Shown piece by piece: positions 35,293 through 44,671 of a stretch of 64,000 nucleotides of DNA (positions within the stretch are counted from its first letter, which is position 1; each line of letters starts with the position of its first letter). Made by a program: the position numbers and the translations under genes. The stretch lies in contig NZ_JBBYXK010000001.1 in assembly GCF_039655875.1 (NCBI RefSeq), forward strand, positions 558,001-622,000, read 5' to 3'. The notes below the pieces were generated by a model. The model did no database searches, was not told the origin of the DNA, and worked only from the letters and a program-made list of their open reading frames with translations. The DNA is from Emcibacter sp. SYSU 3D8. GTDB lineage: Bacteria; Pseudomonadota; Alphaproteobacteria; SMXS01.

Positions 35293-37029
35293 TCAGCGGC
35301 CTTGCTGCGCGCCGTCGTTGCCAAGCGCCCAGACATAGGCGGCGATCGCTGCCAGTTCTGCTTCAGACAGCGCGCCTCCCCCCAGGGGCGGCATGACGCT
35401 CTTGTATTCCTTGGGCGCCGGAATGCCGTCCCGGATGGCCTCGGAGATCGCGGCAACGCTGCCGTCACCCCACAACCACGTGCCGCTGGTCAGATCGGGT
35501 CCGAATGGCGTGCCCTTGCCGTTCGAGGCGTGGCAGCCGGAGCACGACTGCGCCAGGTACACATCGCGGCCCAGCACAATCTGGTCACTGGTGAAGCCCT
35601 CAGGCACGGGCAGATCTGCGGCGGCGGTCATTTCCACCGCGATCGGCGCCGGCTCGGGCGCACGCTCGAGCGTCGCCGCCGACCGGTCGCCCTGGAAGGT
35701 CACACGCCAGATCCGACCGCGCGTGTCTTCGCCGATGTAAAGCGCGCCGTCGGGCCCGACAGCAACGCCGGATGGCCGGTACCGGGCCTGGCCCGGTTCC
35801 TTGACCGCGCCGGCAAAGCCGTCGGCGAACACCACGAAGGGTCCCGTTGCCTTGCCCTTGCTGAGCGGCTGGAATACGACGTTGTAGCCGCCCTGGGGCC
35901 GGGGCGCCCGGTTCCACGATCCATGAAAGGCGATGAACGCGCCGCCTGCATAGGCATGCGGGAACATGGCGCCGTGATAGAAAGCCAAACCGTTGGGTGC
36001 CCAATGTGCGGGAAACGCCGCGACCGGCGGTTGCTTGTCCGCACAGGGGCCGACCGCCTTGCCGCCATCACCGCCATATTCCGGCGCCAGCACCAGGTTG
36101 CCCTGCTCGCCATCGTGGTAGCATTCCGGCCAGCCGAAGTCGGCGCCGCGCTGCAGCTTCAGCAACACTTCGGCGGGCTGATTGGCGCCCTGCTCCTGGG
36201 TGTACAGTTTGGGCCAGTTTTCGAAAAGCTGGTCCCGGCCGTGCTGGGTCGCATAGACACCGGTCGCATCGGCGGCGATGCCCACCGCATTGCGGATGCC
36301 CGTGGCGAAGCGCTCCGCCTTGGAAAACGTCTGACCCGTCTTGGCAGACTCATACCTCCAGATGCCGCCGCGCGTTTCCAGTTCGACACAGGGCCGGGCG
36401 CCCCGCGCACCGGCGGCGCGGTTCTCGCTCTGACAGGCGTTCGACGCCGAACCCAGGTCCACATAAAGCCCACCAGACCCGTCGATGGCGAAAGGATGCA
36501 TGGGATGATCGCCGTCCAGCGGCAGGCCGGAGACGACGATCTCGGGCGCTGCGTCCGGCGCCATCATGCCCTGCGGAATCGCATAGCGCAGGATACGGTC
36601 GCTCTCCTCCACGAACACGGCGTTGTCGTGAAACGCAATGCCGGTGCCGCCCGCGCCACCACTCTCGGGAGTTTCGCCGAACCGCCGCACCACATCGGCC
36701 TTGCCGTCGCCGTCCGAGTCCCGCATCGCCACTACGAAACCGCCCGTCTTGGGCTGGTCCTTGCCGTAATAGGTACCGCTCCAGGTATTGGCATAAACCA
36801 CGCCGTCCGGCGCCACCGCGAGGTGGCGGACATGCCCCATATTGTCGGCGAAGATCGTGGCGCAAAACCCGGGCGGCACGGTGATGCCGCCTGGATCCGC
36901 GGCACACGCCGCTGCCGGCACAGCCGTCGAAGGCCCCTCGGCCGTCGCCGGCACCGACAGCACGGCGGAACCAAGGGTCAAGGCGGCAACCCGCCCGGCA
37001 AAGCGGGCATTCAGGAACCGGCGTCTCAT
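35293..37029 (-). CDS. PQQ-type sugar/sorbosone dehydrogenase fused to cytochrome c
   Basis: A 578-residue periplasmic protein. Residues 1-31 are a signal peptide. Residues ~45-440 form a six-bladed beta-propeller of the glucose/sorbosone dehydrogenase type (GHVRHLAVAPDGVVYANTW, NGLAFYHGAMFP, FIAFHGSWNR, RPSGVAVGPDGALYIGED). Residues ~480-575 form a class I cytochrome c domain with heme-binding CSGCH and the distal Met in SVMPPLGG. The fusion would let the dehydrogenase pass electrons straight to a heme. PQQ dependence is inferred from the fold. ATG at 37029. Confidence 0.88.
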   Translation of the reverse strand: MRRRFLNARFAGRVAALTLGSAVLSVPATAEGPSTAVPAAACAADPGGITVPPGFCATIFADNMGHVRHLAVAPDGVVYANTWSGTYYGKDQPKTGGFVVAMRDSDGDGKADVVRRFGETPESGGAGGTGIAFHDNAVFVEESDRILRYAIPQGMMAPDAAPEIVVSGLPLDGDHPMHPFAIDGSGGLYVDLGSASNACQSENRAAGARGARPCVELETRGGIWRYESAKTGQTFSKAERFATGIRNAVGIAADATGVYATQHGRDQLFENWPKLYTQEQGANQPAEVLLKLQRGADFGWPECYHDGEQGNLVLAPEYGGDGGKAVGPCADKQPPVAAFPAHWAPNGLAFYHGAMFPHAYAGGAFIAFHGSWNRAPRPQGGYNVVFQPLSKGKATGPFVVFADGFAGAVKEPGQARYRPSGVAVGPDGALYIGEDTRGRIWRVTFQGDRSAATLERAPEPAPIAVEMTAAADLPVPEGFTSDQIVLGRDVYLAQSCSGCHASNGKGTPFGPDLTSGTWLWGDGSVAAISEAIRDGIPAPKEYKSVMPPLGGGALSEAELAAIAAYVWALGNDGAQQGR

Positions 37030-37138
37030 CAGTGAATTCCCCGAGAAAAATTTACCAAGGCCGACACTAGTCGGCCATGGCACACGGGGCAATCGGCGAA
37101 AGGCGTTGGCGTCCGTTGCAGTCAGGCCGTTGCGGAAA

Positions 37139-37543
37139 CTATTGCGTCTTCAACGACCCAAGGATTTCAGAACCGCTGCGCCCGATGAGATCCTTCGCGA
37201 TCTCCTGGGTCAGAACGCCCTGAAGCTGCTTGCTGTAATGCAGCCGCATTTCGCCGAGCGTGCGCGGCGCCGCGATGACGACCAGATGATCGATCTTGTG
37301 TGCCAGGACCTGGGTCTGGAGCCAGTCCACCACGCCTGCGGCGTGCGCATCCTCGGCCACCAGATGCCCGTTCGGATTGGCGGAACTCGTGTGATGATGT
37401 GTTCCGGCCGCCTTGTTGTGAAGGTCGAGTTTGGGAGCCGGCATGACGTCCAGCGCGGGATGCGCCTCGTCGCCGCTGTTTCTGTAGAGTTCAAGGTGTT
37501 CACCATCGATGACGGCGACGATCGTACCGTGGGGCAACTGCAT
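37139..37543 (-). CDS. Host attachment family protein
   Basis: A 134-residue protein of the host-attachment (baeRF-related) family, first described as needed for plant-cell attachment in Agrobacterium. It begins MQLPHGTIVAVIDGEHLELYRN, has LVVIAAPRTLGEMRLHYSK and ends with ...KDLIGRSGSEI, matching the family core. The start at 37543 is fixed by AAGGAGG 6 nt upstream. Its biochemical role is unknown; related folds resemble release factor eRF1 domain 2. Confidence 0.85.
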   Translation of the reverse strand: MQLPHGTIVAVIDGEHLELYRNSGDEAHPALDVMPAPKLDLHNKAAGTHHHTSSANPNGHLVAEDAHAAGVVDWLQTQVLAHKIDHLVVIAAPRTLGEMRLHYSKQLQGVLTQEIAKDLIGRSGSEILGSLKTQ

Positions 37544-37786
37544 CAGACCCTCCTTTTCAAATGGCATCGAACGGGCATGCCGATTGGGCTTGATCTAGAG
37601 AAATACGCCCCGGCTGGACGTCCGTCATGGATTCAAATCAATCAATCGGGAATAAAACGAAAGCAGGAAGGAATTCTCGCAGGTCCCTCCAATGATTACA
37701 AAACCGGCCCAGCAACGCAGTTGCCTGATACCCGGCCCGCCGTATAACAATAGTGTCCAATCAACATTGAAAACGGGGCCCGGCCA

Positions 37787-38959
37787 ATGCGCGACGCAGT
37801 CATCATCTCTTACGCCCGCACGGGCCTTGCCAAGGCGGGCCGGGGCGGATTCAACATCACGCCGCCCATGACCATGGCCGCGCATGCGATCAAGCACGCT
37901 GTCGCCAAGTCAGGCGTCGAGGCGGACTTCGTCGAGGATTGCTACCTGGGCAACATTTCCCACGCGGCGCCGAACATCGCCCGTCTGGCCGCCCTGCTGG
38001 CCGGCATGCCCAAGACCATCGGCGGCGTCAGCATCAACCGCTTCTGCTCGTCGGGGCTGCAGTCCATCGCCATGGCCGCCAACCACATCCGCGGCGACAA
38101 CGCCGACTGCGTGGTGGCCGGCGGCGTCGAGAGCCTCTCGGTTCCCGGCGGCGCCCTGCCCAAGGAATCGGTCGATCCCGAATTGCTGGAGATCGCGCCC
38201 GCCATCTTCATGGCCATGATCGACACCGCCGACATCGTCGCCGAGCGCTACAAGGTCAGCCGCGAGTACCAGGACGAATATTCGCTGGAATCACAACGCC
38301 GCATGGCAGCGGCGCAGCAGGCGGGCCTGTTCAAGGACGAAATCGTGCCGATGGCGACCCGGATGAAGGTCGTCGACAAGGAGACCAAGGAAGAGAGCAT
38401 CGTCGACTATGTGGTCAACCGCGATGAGTGCAACCGGCCCGACACCACGCTCGAGGGTCTTGCCGCGCTCACGCCGGTCAAGGGACCGGGCAAGTTCATC
38501 ACCGCCGGCAACGCCTCGCAGCTGTCCGATGGTGCTGCCGCCGTGGTCCTGATGGAGGCCAGGGAAGCCGAGCGCCGCGGGCTGGAACCCCTTGGCCGTT
38601 TCGTATCCTGGGCGGCCGCCGGCTGCGAACCTGACGAGATGGGCATCGGCCCGATCTTCGCGGTGCCGAAATTGCTGAAGCGTCAGGGCCTCACCGTCGA
38701 CGACATCGACCTGTGGGAACTGAACGAGGCGTTTGCCAGCCAGTGCCTGTACAGCCGCGACCAGCTGGGCATCGACCCCGCCAAATACAACGTCAATGGC
38801 GGCTCGATCGCCATCGGCCATCCCTTCGGCATGACCGGCGCCCGCTGCACAGGCCACCTGTTGCAGGAAGGCAAGCGCCGCGGCGCCAAATGGGGCGTGG
38901 TGACCATGTGCATCGGTGGCGGCCAGGGCGGCGCCGGCCTGTTCGAAATCTTCAGCTGA
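37787..38959 (+). CDS. Acetyl-CoA acyltransferase (thiolase)
   Basis: A 390-residue thiolase. The acylated cysteine is in NRFCSSGLQ (about residue 86), the His in GHPFGMTGAR (about 345), and the second Cys in MCIGGGQGG (about 375). The near-N-terminal insertion GFNITPPMTMAAHA and the GHPFGMTG motif point to a fatty-acid or steroid side-chain thiolase group rather than the strict biosynthetic PhaA type. It could supply or consume acetoacetyl-CoA for PHA. It stands as a single gene. Confidence 0.92.
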   Translation: MRDAVIISYARTGLAKAGRGGFNITPPMTMAAHAIKHAVAKSGVEADFVEDCYLGNISHAAPNIARLAALLAGMPKTIGGVSINRFCSSGLQSIAMAANHIRGDNADCVVAGGVESLSVPGGALPKESVDPELLEIAPAIFMAMIDTADIVAERYKVSREYQDEYSLESQRRMAAAQQAGLFKDEIVPMATRMKVVDKETKEESIVDYVVNRDECNRPDTTLEGLAALTPVKGPGKFITAGNASQLSDGAAAVVLMEAREAERRGLEPLGRFVSWAAAGCEPDEMGIGPIFAVPKLLKRQGLTVDDIDLWELNEAFASQCLYSRDQLGIDPAKYNVNGGSIAIGHPFGMTGARCTGHLLQEGKRRGAKWGVVTMCIGGGQGGAGLFEIFS

Positions 38960-38968
38960 TCACCCTTC

Positions 38969-38999
38969 CGGCCGGGCCGCCGCTGAGGCTGCCCGGCCG
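38969..38999. terminator. Hairpin between convergent thiolase and metallopeptidase genes
   Basis: A 9-bp perfect stem (CGGCCGGGC at 38969-38977 with GCCCGGCCG at 38991-38999) lies between two convergent genes. No T tract follows on either strand, so a bidirectional terminator is only a possibility. Confidence 0.4.
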
Positions 39000-39011
39000 A
39001 GCAAGAGGAAT

Positions 39012-40067
39012 TCAGAGGTGGTCCTTGATCACTCTGTGAATGAATTTCATTTTCTCGGAAATATCCAGCGACAGCACAAACGGATAATAGTCCCTGTTCC
39101 CCATTGATCGGTTCATGGCGTTCATGGCCACGGTGATCGGCACCCAGTGCTCGACAAGCTGATCGAAGTCGACGACGTGATAGGGATCTGCCAGCTGAAC
39201 CAGCGGCAATGCGCCATCCTGCAAGGGCTGAGGGTTCAGACCGTAGGCGTAGGCCGTTTCCAGGCCGCCGACCATGTGAAAATAATGCGCCCATGTTTCC
39301 GCGAAATCCTCCCACGGATGGGCGCTCGCATAGGCGCTGACATAGGAATTGGTCCAGTTCTGGGCGGGTCCGTTGGCATAATAGTGCTTCAGGGAGTCTG
39401 AATAGTCGCGGCGTTCGTCGCCAAAGCACGCGCGAAACATCTCGATCACCCCGGCCTGGTCGACAAGCTTGTCCCAGTAATAATGGCCCACTTCGTGCCG
39501 AAAGTGGCCGATCAGCGTCCTGTATGGCTCGCCCATGGCCGTCCGGTTCTTTTCGCGGATCGCGTCATCGGCTTCGGCGATGTTGATGGTGATCAGGCCA
39601 TCGTCATGGCCGGTCATCACGCGCTTTTTCATTCCATCCGGATGGAACTCGTCGCCCAGCAATTCAAAGCGCAAGGAGCCTTCGGAATAGTCGGCTTCGA
39701 TGGCCAGCGGTAGATTGAACTTGATCAGGGCGTAGAACAGCCGGCGCTTTGCGCGCTCCAGCCTGCCCCACCGCAGGAGCTTTTCAGGATCGGTGATGTC
39801 GGGGATTTTGACCGTGTGCAGACAGCTCTGGCACAGTCCTGCCGCGTTGGGCGTCTCCTGCAACCAGTTACAGCCAATGAGATCCCGGTTGGCGCAAAAC
39901 AGATGCTCCGGCGCCACTGTGCCGGCACTGTCGGTGTGACCGGGCACGACGAGCACCTGATCGATCGAGGCGGCATAGCCCAGCGACGACGAGCAGGCCT
40001 CGCACCTGCTGTTGTCGAAGTGAACCTGACTGCCACATTCGGGGCATGAAAACCTGCGCAAATACAT
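39012..40067 (-). CDS. Zinc-ribbon metallopeptidase (zincin, DUF2248-like)
   Basis: A 351-residue protein with an N-terminal zinc ribbon (CPEC near 8-11, CEAC near 22-25), a second Cys group around CANRD and CQSC (~58-82), and a metallopeptidase domain with FRHEVGHYYWD (HExxH, about residues 189-193) and ENFAETW-like WEDFAETWAHYFH downstream, giving the third metal ligand. The combination matches putative zinc-binding metallopeptidases found near ATP-grasp / transglutaminase clusters. It lies ~190 bp downstream of the transglutaminase gene in the same direction. Confidence 0.85.
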   Translation of the reverse strand: MYLRRFSCPECGSQVHFDNSRCEACSSSLGYAASIDQVLVVPGHTDSAGTVAPEHLFCANRDLIGCNWLQETPNAAGLCQSCLHTVKIPDITDPEKLLRWGRLERAKRRLFYALIKFNLPLAIEADYSEGSLRFELLGDEFHPDGMKKRVMTGHDDGLITINIAEADDAIREKNRTAMGEPYRTLIGHFRHEVGHYYWDKLVDQAGVIEMFRACFGDERRDYSDSLKHYYANGPAQNWTNSYVSAYASAHPWEDFAETWAHYFHMVGGLETAYAYGLNPQPLQDGALPLVQLADPYHVVDFDQLVEHWVPITVAMNAMNRSMGNRDYYPFVLSLDISEKMKFIHRVIKDHL

Positions 40068-40254
40068 TCGCTTTCGGTAAGGAAGACCGCTGCACCTTCA
40101 TGAAAAAATGCAAGGTCTCAAGAGTTATCCGGCGTCCCTGGGCCGCACTGGCGTTGCGCTGAGGGAGGCGCGCGGGTCAGGCCGCGTCTGCCCGAGACGT
40201 CCGACAACGGCGCCTGGCCCGATCTTCCGGAAGCCGCGGTCTTGCCGTTCCAGC

Positions 40255-41055
40255 CTATTGCTGGACCTGCAATTGAACCACCATGTTTTCGTTGGAGCTG
40301 CCGTAGCGCATGCCGGAAATCGGTGAGGCATCCTCGTAATCCAGCCCGGTCGCAACACGCACGTACCGGTCATCGGGCGAATAGCCGTTCGACACATCGA
40401 AGCCGACCCAGCCGATACCATCCATATAGGTTTCAGCCCAGGCGTGGGTGGCATCCTGATGCTGCCGGTCGTTCATCATCAGATAGCCGGACACATAGCG
40501 CGCCGGATGTCCGAGCAGGCGCATGCTCGCCAGGAACACATGGGCATGGTCCTGGCACACGCCAAAGCCGATCCCGAGCGCCTGTTCCGCGCTGGTCTCC
40601 GCACCGGTGCGGCCGGTTTCATAGGGCATGTGCTTGCCGATCAGCGCCGACAATGCGTGCCCGCGCGAGATGTCGTCCGAAAAGTCGGTGCCCAATTCCT
40701 CTACCAGGGCCTGAATTTGTGGGCCTGCCTGGGTGAGAGGCGTCGGTTGCCGGAAGGCCCAGAGCGGCATGAAGCCGCGGTGCAGGCCGACGACGCCGGA
40801 GGAATCCGAAACCTCGACCTCGCCGCTGCACCGAATGACGATCCGATCCCGGCCGGGCGTGACGCTCACGAGGTCGACAATATTGGCGTGATGGTCGGAG
40901 AAGCTCAGTTCCTTCTTGCCACCATCGATTGCGATGTTCCAACGCACCACCTTCTGGCCGTCGCGGTCCTTCGGTGTGAGCCGGATTTGCTGCAGCCCGT
41001 AATCGATGGGCGCATCGTATTGGTAGGTCGTCGTGTGGTTGATGTGCAGCAGCAT
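40255..41055 (-). CDS. Transglutaminase-like (papain-fold) protein
   Basis: A 266-residue protein with an N-terminal transglutaminase beta-domain (LLHINHTTTYQYDAPIDYGLQQIRLTP) and the catalytic core: Cys in GIGFGVCQDHAHVF, His in ATHAWAETY and Asp in GFDVSNGYS. In this operon it would act as a peptidase or amide-bond editing enzyme rather than a crosslinker (inference). It starts 2 bp after the alpha-E gene stop, so it is cotranscribed with the two upstream genes. Confidence 0.9.
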   Translation of the reverse strand: MLLHINHTTTYQYDAPIDYGLQQIRLTPKDRDGQKVVRWNIAIDGGKKELSFSDHHANIVDLVSVTPGRDRIVIRCSGEVEVSDSSGVVGLHRGFMPLWAFRQPTPLTQAGPQIQALVEELGTDFSDDISRGHALSALIGKHMPYETGRTGAETSAEQALGIGFGVCQDHAHVFLASMRLLGHPARYVSGYLMMNDRQHQDATHAWAETYMDGIGWVGFDVSNGYSPDDRYVRVATGLDYEDASPISGMRYGSSNENMVVQLQVQQ

Positions 41056-41057
41056 GA

Positions 41058-41999
41058 TTACCCCTGAAATCTGTAGTCGGTCTGAATTTGCAGGGCGAGT
41101 TTGCCGTTCTCGACAAGAAATCTTTCGATGAACTGATGCAGGCCTTCCTCGAATATCTGGTCGATATGCGTGTCCTTCACCATGGAATGGACAGACCGCA
41201 CCCGGTCATTGGAAGGCTTTTCGACCTTGTAGCGCGTGGCAAGCCGGGTGAGATGGTTTTCCAGATTTGCGTAACTGAATGCCAGCGATCGCGGCATTTC
41301 GTCATTCAGGATCAGGAATTCGGCGATGTTGAGCGGATTTATGTTGGAGCCGTTCAGCCAGCGATAGGCGCGCTGCGCCGATACCGACCGCAAGATCGTT
41401 TCCCACTGGACCTTATCGAGCGATGAGCCGATCTGGGCGATCGAGGGCAGCAGCAGGTAGTACTTCACGTCCAGAATGCGGGCCGTGTTGTCCGCCCGTT
41501 CCAGGAAGGTGCCCAGCCGCGCGAAATGATAGCCGTCGTTGCGCATCATCGTGCCATGGGTCGCCCCGCGCACCAGCGCGCTTTGCTGGCGAATGACACT
41601 CAGCGTATCGGGAAGCTCCTGTTCCGGCACCGGCTTGTCCAGCAGCGCCTTCAGCGTCATCCAGCACTCGTTGGTCGCCTCCCAGACTTCGCGGGTCAGC
41701 GCCGTACGCACCAGCCTGGCGTTATCGCGCGCCTGCTTGGCGTTGGAAATGACGCTGGAGGGATTGGCCGGATCGCGCAGCACGAAATCGACCACATTGG
41801 ACGACACGAAATCGCCGTGCAGCTTCTTGTAATCGCCCAGCGACCCTGACGTGGTCAGCACGGATTTCCATTCCGCAGCTGCGGTCGCAGAACGGGTCAG
41901 GGCGATCCGGAAACCCGCGTCGAGCAACCGGGCGTTATTTTCGCAGCGTTCGAGGTAGCGGAACATCCAGAAGAGTCCGCCTGCGGTTTTACTCAGCAT
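41058..41999 (-). CDS. Alpha-E domain protein
   Basis: A 313-residue all-helical protein of the alpha-E family. It begins MLSKTAGGLFWMFRYLERCENNARLLDAG; the R-Y-x-E-R-x-E-N-x-A-R-L motif is diagnostic, and is echoed later by GTFLERADNTARILDVKYY. The family nearly always accompanies a circularly permuted ATP-grasp ligase and a transglutaminase, as here, and is thought to be a scaffold or enzymatic partner. Intergenic gaps are 4 bp upstream and 2 bp downstream. Confidence 0.92.
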   Translation of the reverse strand: MLSKTAGGLFWMFRYLERCENNARLLDAGFRIALTRSATAAAEWKSVLTTSGSLGDYKKLHGDFVSSNVVDFVLRDPANPSSVISNAKQARDNARLVRTALTREVWEATNECWMTLKALLDKPVPEQELPDTLSVIRQQSALVRGATHGTMMRNDGYHFARLGTFLERADNTARILDVKYYLLLPSIAQIGSSLDKVQWETILRSVSAQRAYRWLNGSNINPLNIAEFLILNDEMPRSLAFSYANLENHLTRLATRYKVEKPSNDRVRSVHSMVKDTHIDQIFEEGLHQFIERFLVENGKLALQIQTDYRFQG

Positions 42000-42003
42000 G
42001 GCG

Positions 42004-43437
42004 TTACTCCTCCAGGACCCAGGTGTCTTTTGTGCCGCCGCCCTGGCTGGAATTCACCACCAGCGAGCCTTCGGACATGGCCACCCGCGTAAGCCCGCCC
42101 GGCGTGATCTCGATGCCGTCGGGGGACAGAAGCACGAACGGCCGCAGATCAACGTGCCGCGGCGCCAGACCCTGATCGGTAAAGATCGGGACCGTCGACA
42201 ACGCCAGCGTCGGCTGGGCGATATAATTGGAAGGCTTGGCCAGCAGCTTCTTGCGGAACGCCTCGATCTCCTTCTTCGAGGCGGCCGGGCCGACCAGCAT
42301 GCCATAGCCGCCCGATCCGTGAACCTCCTTGACCACCAGTTCCGGCAGCCGCTCGAGCACATAGGCCAGCTGGTCCGGGTCGGAACAGCGATGGGTCGGG
42401 ACATTTTTCAGCAAGGCCTGCTCGCCGGTATAGAACTCGATGATGTCCGGCATGTAGGAATAGAGCGCCTTGTCATCCGCGATCCCCGTGCCCGGGGCAT
42501 TGGCGATGGTGATCCCGCCCGAGCGGTAGACATCGAAGATGCCCGGCACGCCCAGCATCGAATCCGGCCTGAAATTCATCGGATCCAGATAGTCGTCGTC
42601 GACCCGCCTATAGAGCACGTCGATAGGTACATCGCCTTCGGTGGTGCGCATGGCGATCCGGCCGTCGGCAACGCGCAGATCGCTGCCCTCGACCAGTTCG
42701 GCGCCCATCTGGTCGGCCAGGAAACTGTGCTCGAAATATGCGGAATTGTGGATGCCCGGTGTCAGCACCGCGACGACCGGCGTGCCGGTGCACCTGGCCG
42801 GGGCGCAGGCCGCGAGCGACCGGCGCAGATTGGCCGGGTAGTCGCTGACCTTCTGAACCGCGATACGCGAAAACAGCTCGGGAAACATCTGCAACATCGT
42901 TTCCCGGTTTTCCAGCATGTAGGAAACGCCGGACGGCGTTCGGGCGTTGTCCTCGAGCACATAGAAGTCGTCGGGTCCGGTGCGCACAATGTCGGTACCG
43001 ACAATGTGCGTGTAGATGCCCTCCGGCGGGTTCACGCCGACCATCGGCAGCAGGAATGCCTCGTTGGTGGCGATCAGCTCGACCGGAATACGGCCCGCGC
43101 GGAGAATTTCCTGGCGATGGTAGATATCGTGCAGGAAGGCGTTGAGCGCCCTCACCCGCTGTTCGATGCCGCGCGACAACCGGCGCCATTCGCGGTCGGA
43201 AATAATCCGCGGGATCACATCGAACGGGATCAAGCGTTCGTCGGCCTCATCGGTGCCATAAACATTGAAGGTGATCCCGGTTCTTCGAAAAAATGCCTCG
43301 GCTTGCCGTGTCTTTCGCCTAATCCTTGAAGGATCTTCTTTATCGAGCCACGCGCCGTAAGTGACATAAGGTTCGCGAACTGATTTTTCGTCGCCAAGCA
43401 TTTCATCAAAGAAATTGATGCAACTCTCCTCTGGCAT
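42004..43437 (-). CDS. Circularly permuted type 2 ATP-grasp protein
   Basis: A 477-residue predicted amide ligase. It has RIIPFD-like [16 protein letters not shown], the glycine-rich [19 protein letters not shown]-binding loop, [19 protein letters not shown], and a C-terminal [15 protein letters not shown] typical of the family. ATP-grasp enzymes activate a carboxylate as acyl phosphate and attack it with an amine, so the product is probably a peptide or amide. It is the first gene of a three-gene operon. The start at 43437 (MPEESC) is the best of several; MLGDEK is an alternative. Confidence 0.9.
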   Translation of the reverse strand: MPEESCINFFDEMLGDEKSVREPYVTYGAWLDKEDPSRIRRKTRQAEAFFRRTGITFNVYGTDEADERLIPFDVIPRIISDREWRRLSRGIEQRVRALNAFLHDIYHRQEILRAGRIPVELIATNEAFLLPMVGVNPPEGIYTHIVGTDIVRTGPDDFYVLEDNARTPSGVSYMLENRETMLQMFPELFSRIAVQKVSDYPANLRRSLAACAPARCTGTPVVAVLTPGIHNSAYFEHSFLADQMGAELVEGSDLRVADGRIAMRTTEGDVPIDVLYRRVDDDYLDPMNFRPDSMLGVPGIFDVYRSGGITIANAPGTGIADDKALYSYMPDIIEFYTGEQALLKNVPTHRCSDPDQLAYVLERLPELVVKEVHGSGGYGMLVGPAASKKEIEAFRKKLLAKPSNYIAQPTLALSTVPIFTDQGLAPRHVDLRPFVLLSPDGIEITPGGLTRVAMSEGSLVVNSSQGGGTKDTWVLEE

Positions 43438-43630
43438 AGATTCCGGATTTTTTCCTGAGCAGGATGGACGCTCGGAAGTTTCAATTATACACGAAAGTTC
43501 CTGTGAAGTGAATGCGAACCATGCCCGGGGCCGGGATTTATGGGGTACGGTCCTCTGCAGGGTATGGCCGCTACAGATGATCGCGGTTATAAACACCGAC
43601 AGCGTGCACGCCCCCAGAGACCAAGGCGAG

Positions 43631-44575
43631 ATGTCCATGAATAGTGTTCCTTTGGGGTCGATCGTGCAGGAGATCGCCGAGGAAATGAAGCTGGCGGGCG
43701 ACCGCGGCGCGGTTGCTGATTATATCCCCCAGCTGGCGTCGGTCTCGCCCTGGCACTTCGGCATGGCGATCGTTGACATGGACGGTGAATGCCATGTCGC
43801 CGGCGATGCGCAGGTGCCGTTTTCGATCCAGAGCATCACCAAAGTTTTCGCGCTGACCATGGCATTGGGTGCGGTTGGCGATGCCCTGTGGCACCGGGTC
43901 GGGCGGGAGCCATCGGGCAGCGCCTTCAATTCAATCGTCCAGCTCGAGTGGGAACGCGGCATTCCGCGCAACCCGTTCATCAACGCCGGCGCCATCGTCG
44001 TGTCCGACATCCTGCTCTCCCACTACGAGCCGGCCGAAGTGATCGGCGAGTTTCTTCAGTTCATGCGCATGCTCACGGGCGATGACAGCGTCGCCATTGA
44101 CCAGATCGTCGCCCGAAGCGAGCGCGACACCGGTTTTCGCAACGTCGCGCTCGCCAATTACATGCGCGCCTTCGGCAACATCCATCACCCGGTCGACAAG
44201 ACCCTGGGGGTCTATTTCCACCAATGCTCGCTGTCGATGGACTGCCGGCAGCTGGCGCGTGCCGGCCGTTTCCTGATGACCGGCGGGCGCAACCCGGACA
44301 CGGGCCTGTCGGTGGTCACGCCGCAGCGCGCGAGGCGGATTCTGGCGCTGATGATGACCTGCGGCCATTACGACGGATCGGGCGAGTTCGCGCACCGCGT
44401 TGGCCTGCCGGGAAAGTCCGGTGTGGGCGGCGGCATCCTGGCGATCGCCCCGCGGATTGCGTCCATCGCCGTCTGGTCGCCCGGATTGAACGACCGGGGC
44501 AATTCACAGCTGGGCACCCTGGCGCTGGAGCGGCTGGTGCAGCGGACCGGCTGGTCGGTGTTCGGCCCCGGCTAG
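43631..44575 (+). CDS. glsA: Glutaminase
   Basis: A 314-residue serine-dependent beta-lactamase-fold glutaminase converting L-glutamine to L-glutamate and ammonia. The S-x2-K catalytic motif is QSITKVFAL (Ser near residue 63), with [18 protein letters not shown], and the late KSGVGGGI block all conserved. ATG at 43631 was chosen, with a second ATG two codons on. It is divergent from the ATP-grasp gene with 193 bp between, so the two units may share control (inference). Confidence 0.93.
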   Translation: MSMNSVPLGSIVQEIAEEMKLAGDRGAVADYIPQLASVSPWHFGMAIVDMDGECHVAGDAQVPFSIQSITKVFALTMALGAVGDALWHRVGREPSGSAFNSIVQLEWERGIPRNPFINAGAIVVSDILLSHYEPAEVIGEFLQFMRMLTGDDSVAIDQIVARSERDTGFRNVALANYMRAFGNIHHPVDKTLGVYFHQCSLSMDCRQLARAGRFLMTGGRNPDTGLSVVTPQRARRILALMMTCGHYDGSGEFAHRVGLPGKSGVGGGILAIAPRIASIAVWSPGLNDRGNSQLGTLALERLVQRTGWSVFGPG

Positions 44576-44671
44576 CCGGCCGCGAGCAAGGCAGCGTTCA
44601 CCCCGCAACGCGGCGCAGGGCGCGCGCCCGCCGGCGAGCGCGCACCCCTTGGCCTCCAAGCCGGCAGGTGG

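Noticed and set aside
35302-37035. Long open frame antisense to the sugar dehydrogenase
   Set aside because: It mirrors a real gene in GC-rich DNA, has Arg/His/Gly-rich composition and no domain; similar mirrors occur over most long genes here (for example 28787-30052, 31670-33061, 33645-35042, 41998-43329 and 21835-23844).
43415-43630. N-terminal extension of glutaminase
   Set aside because: The frame stays open upstream of 43631, but the extra residues do not fit the family and overlap the ATP-grasp promoter region.
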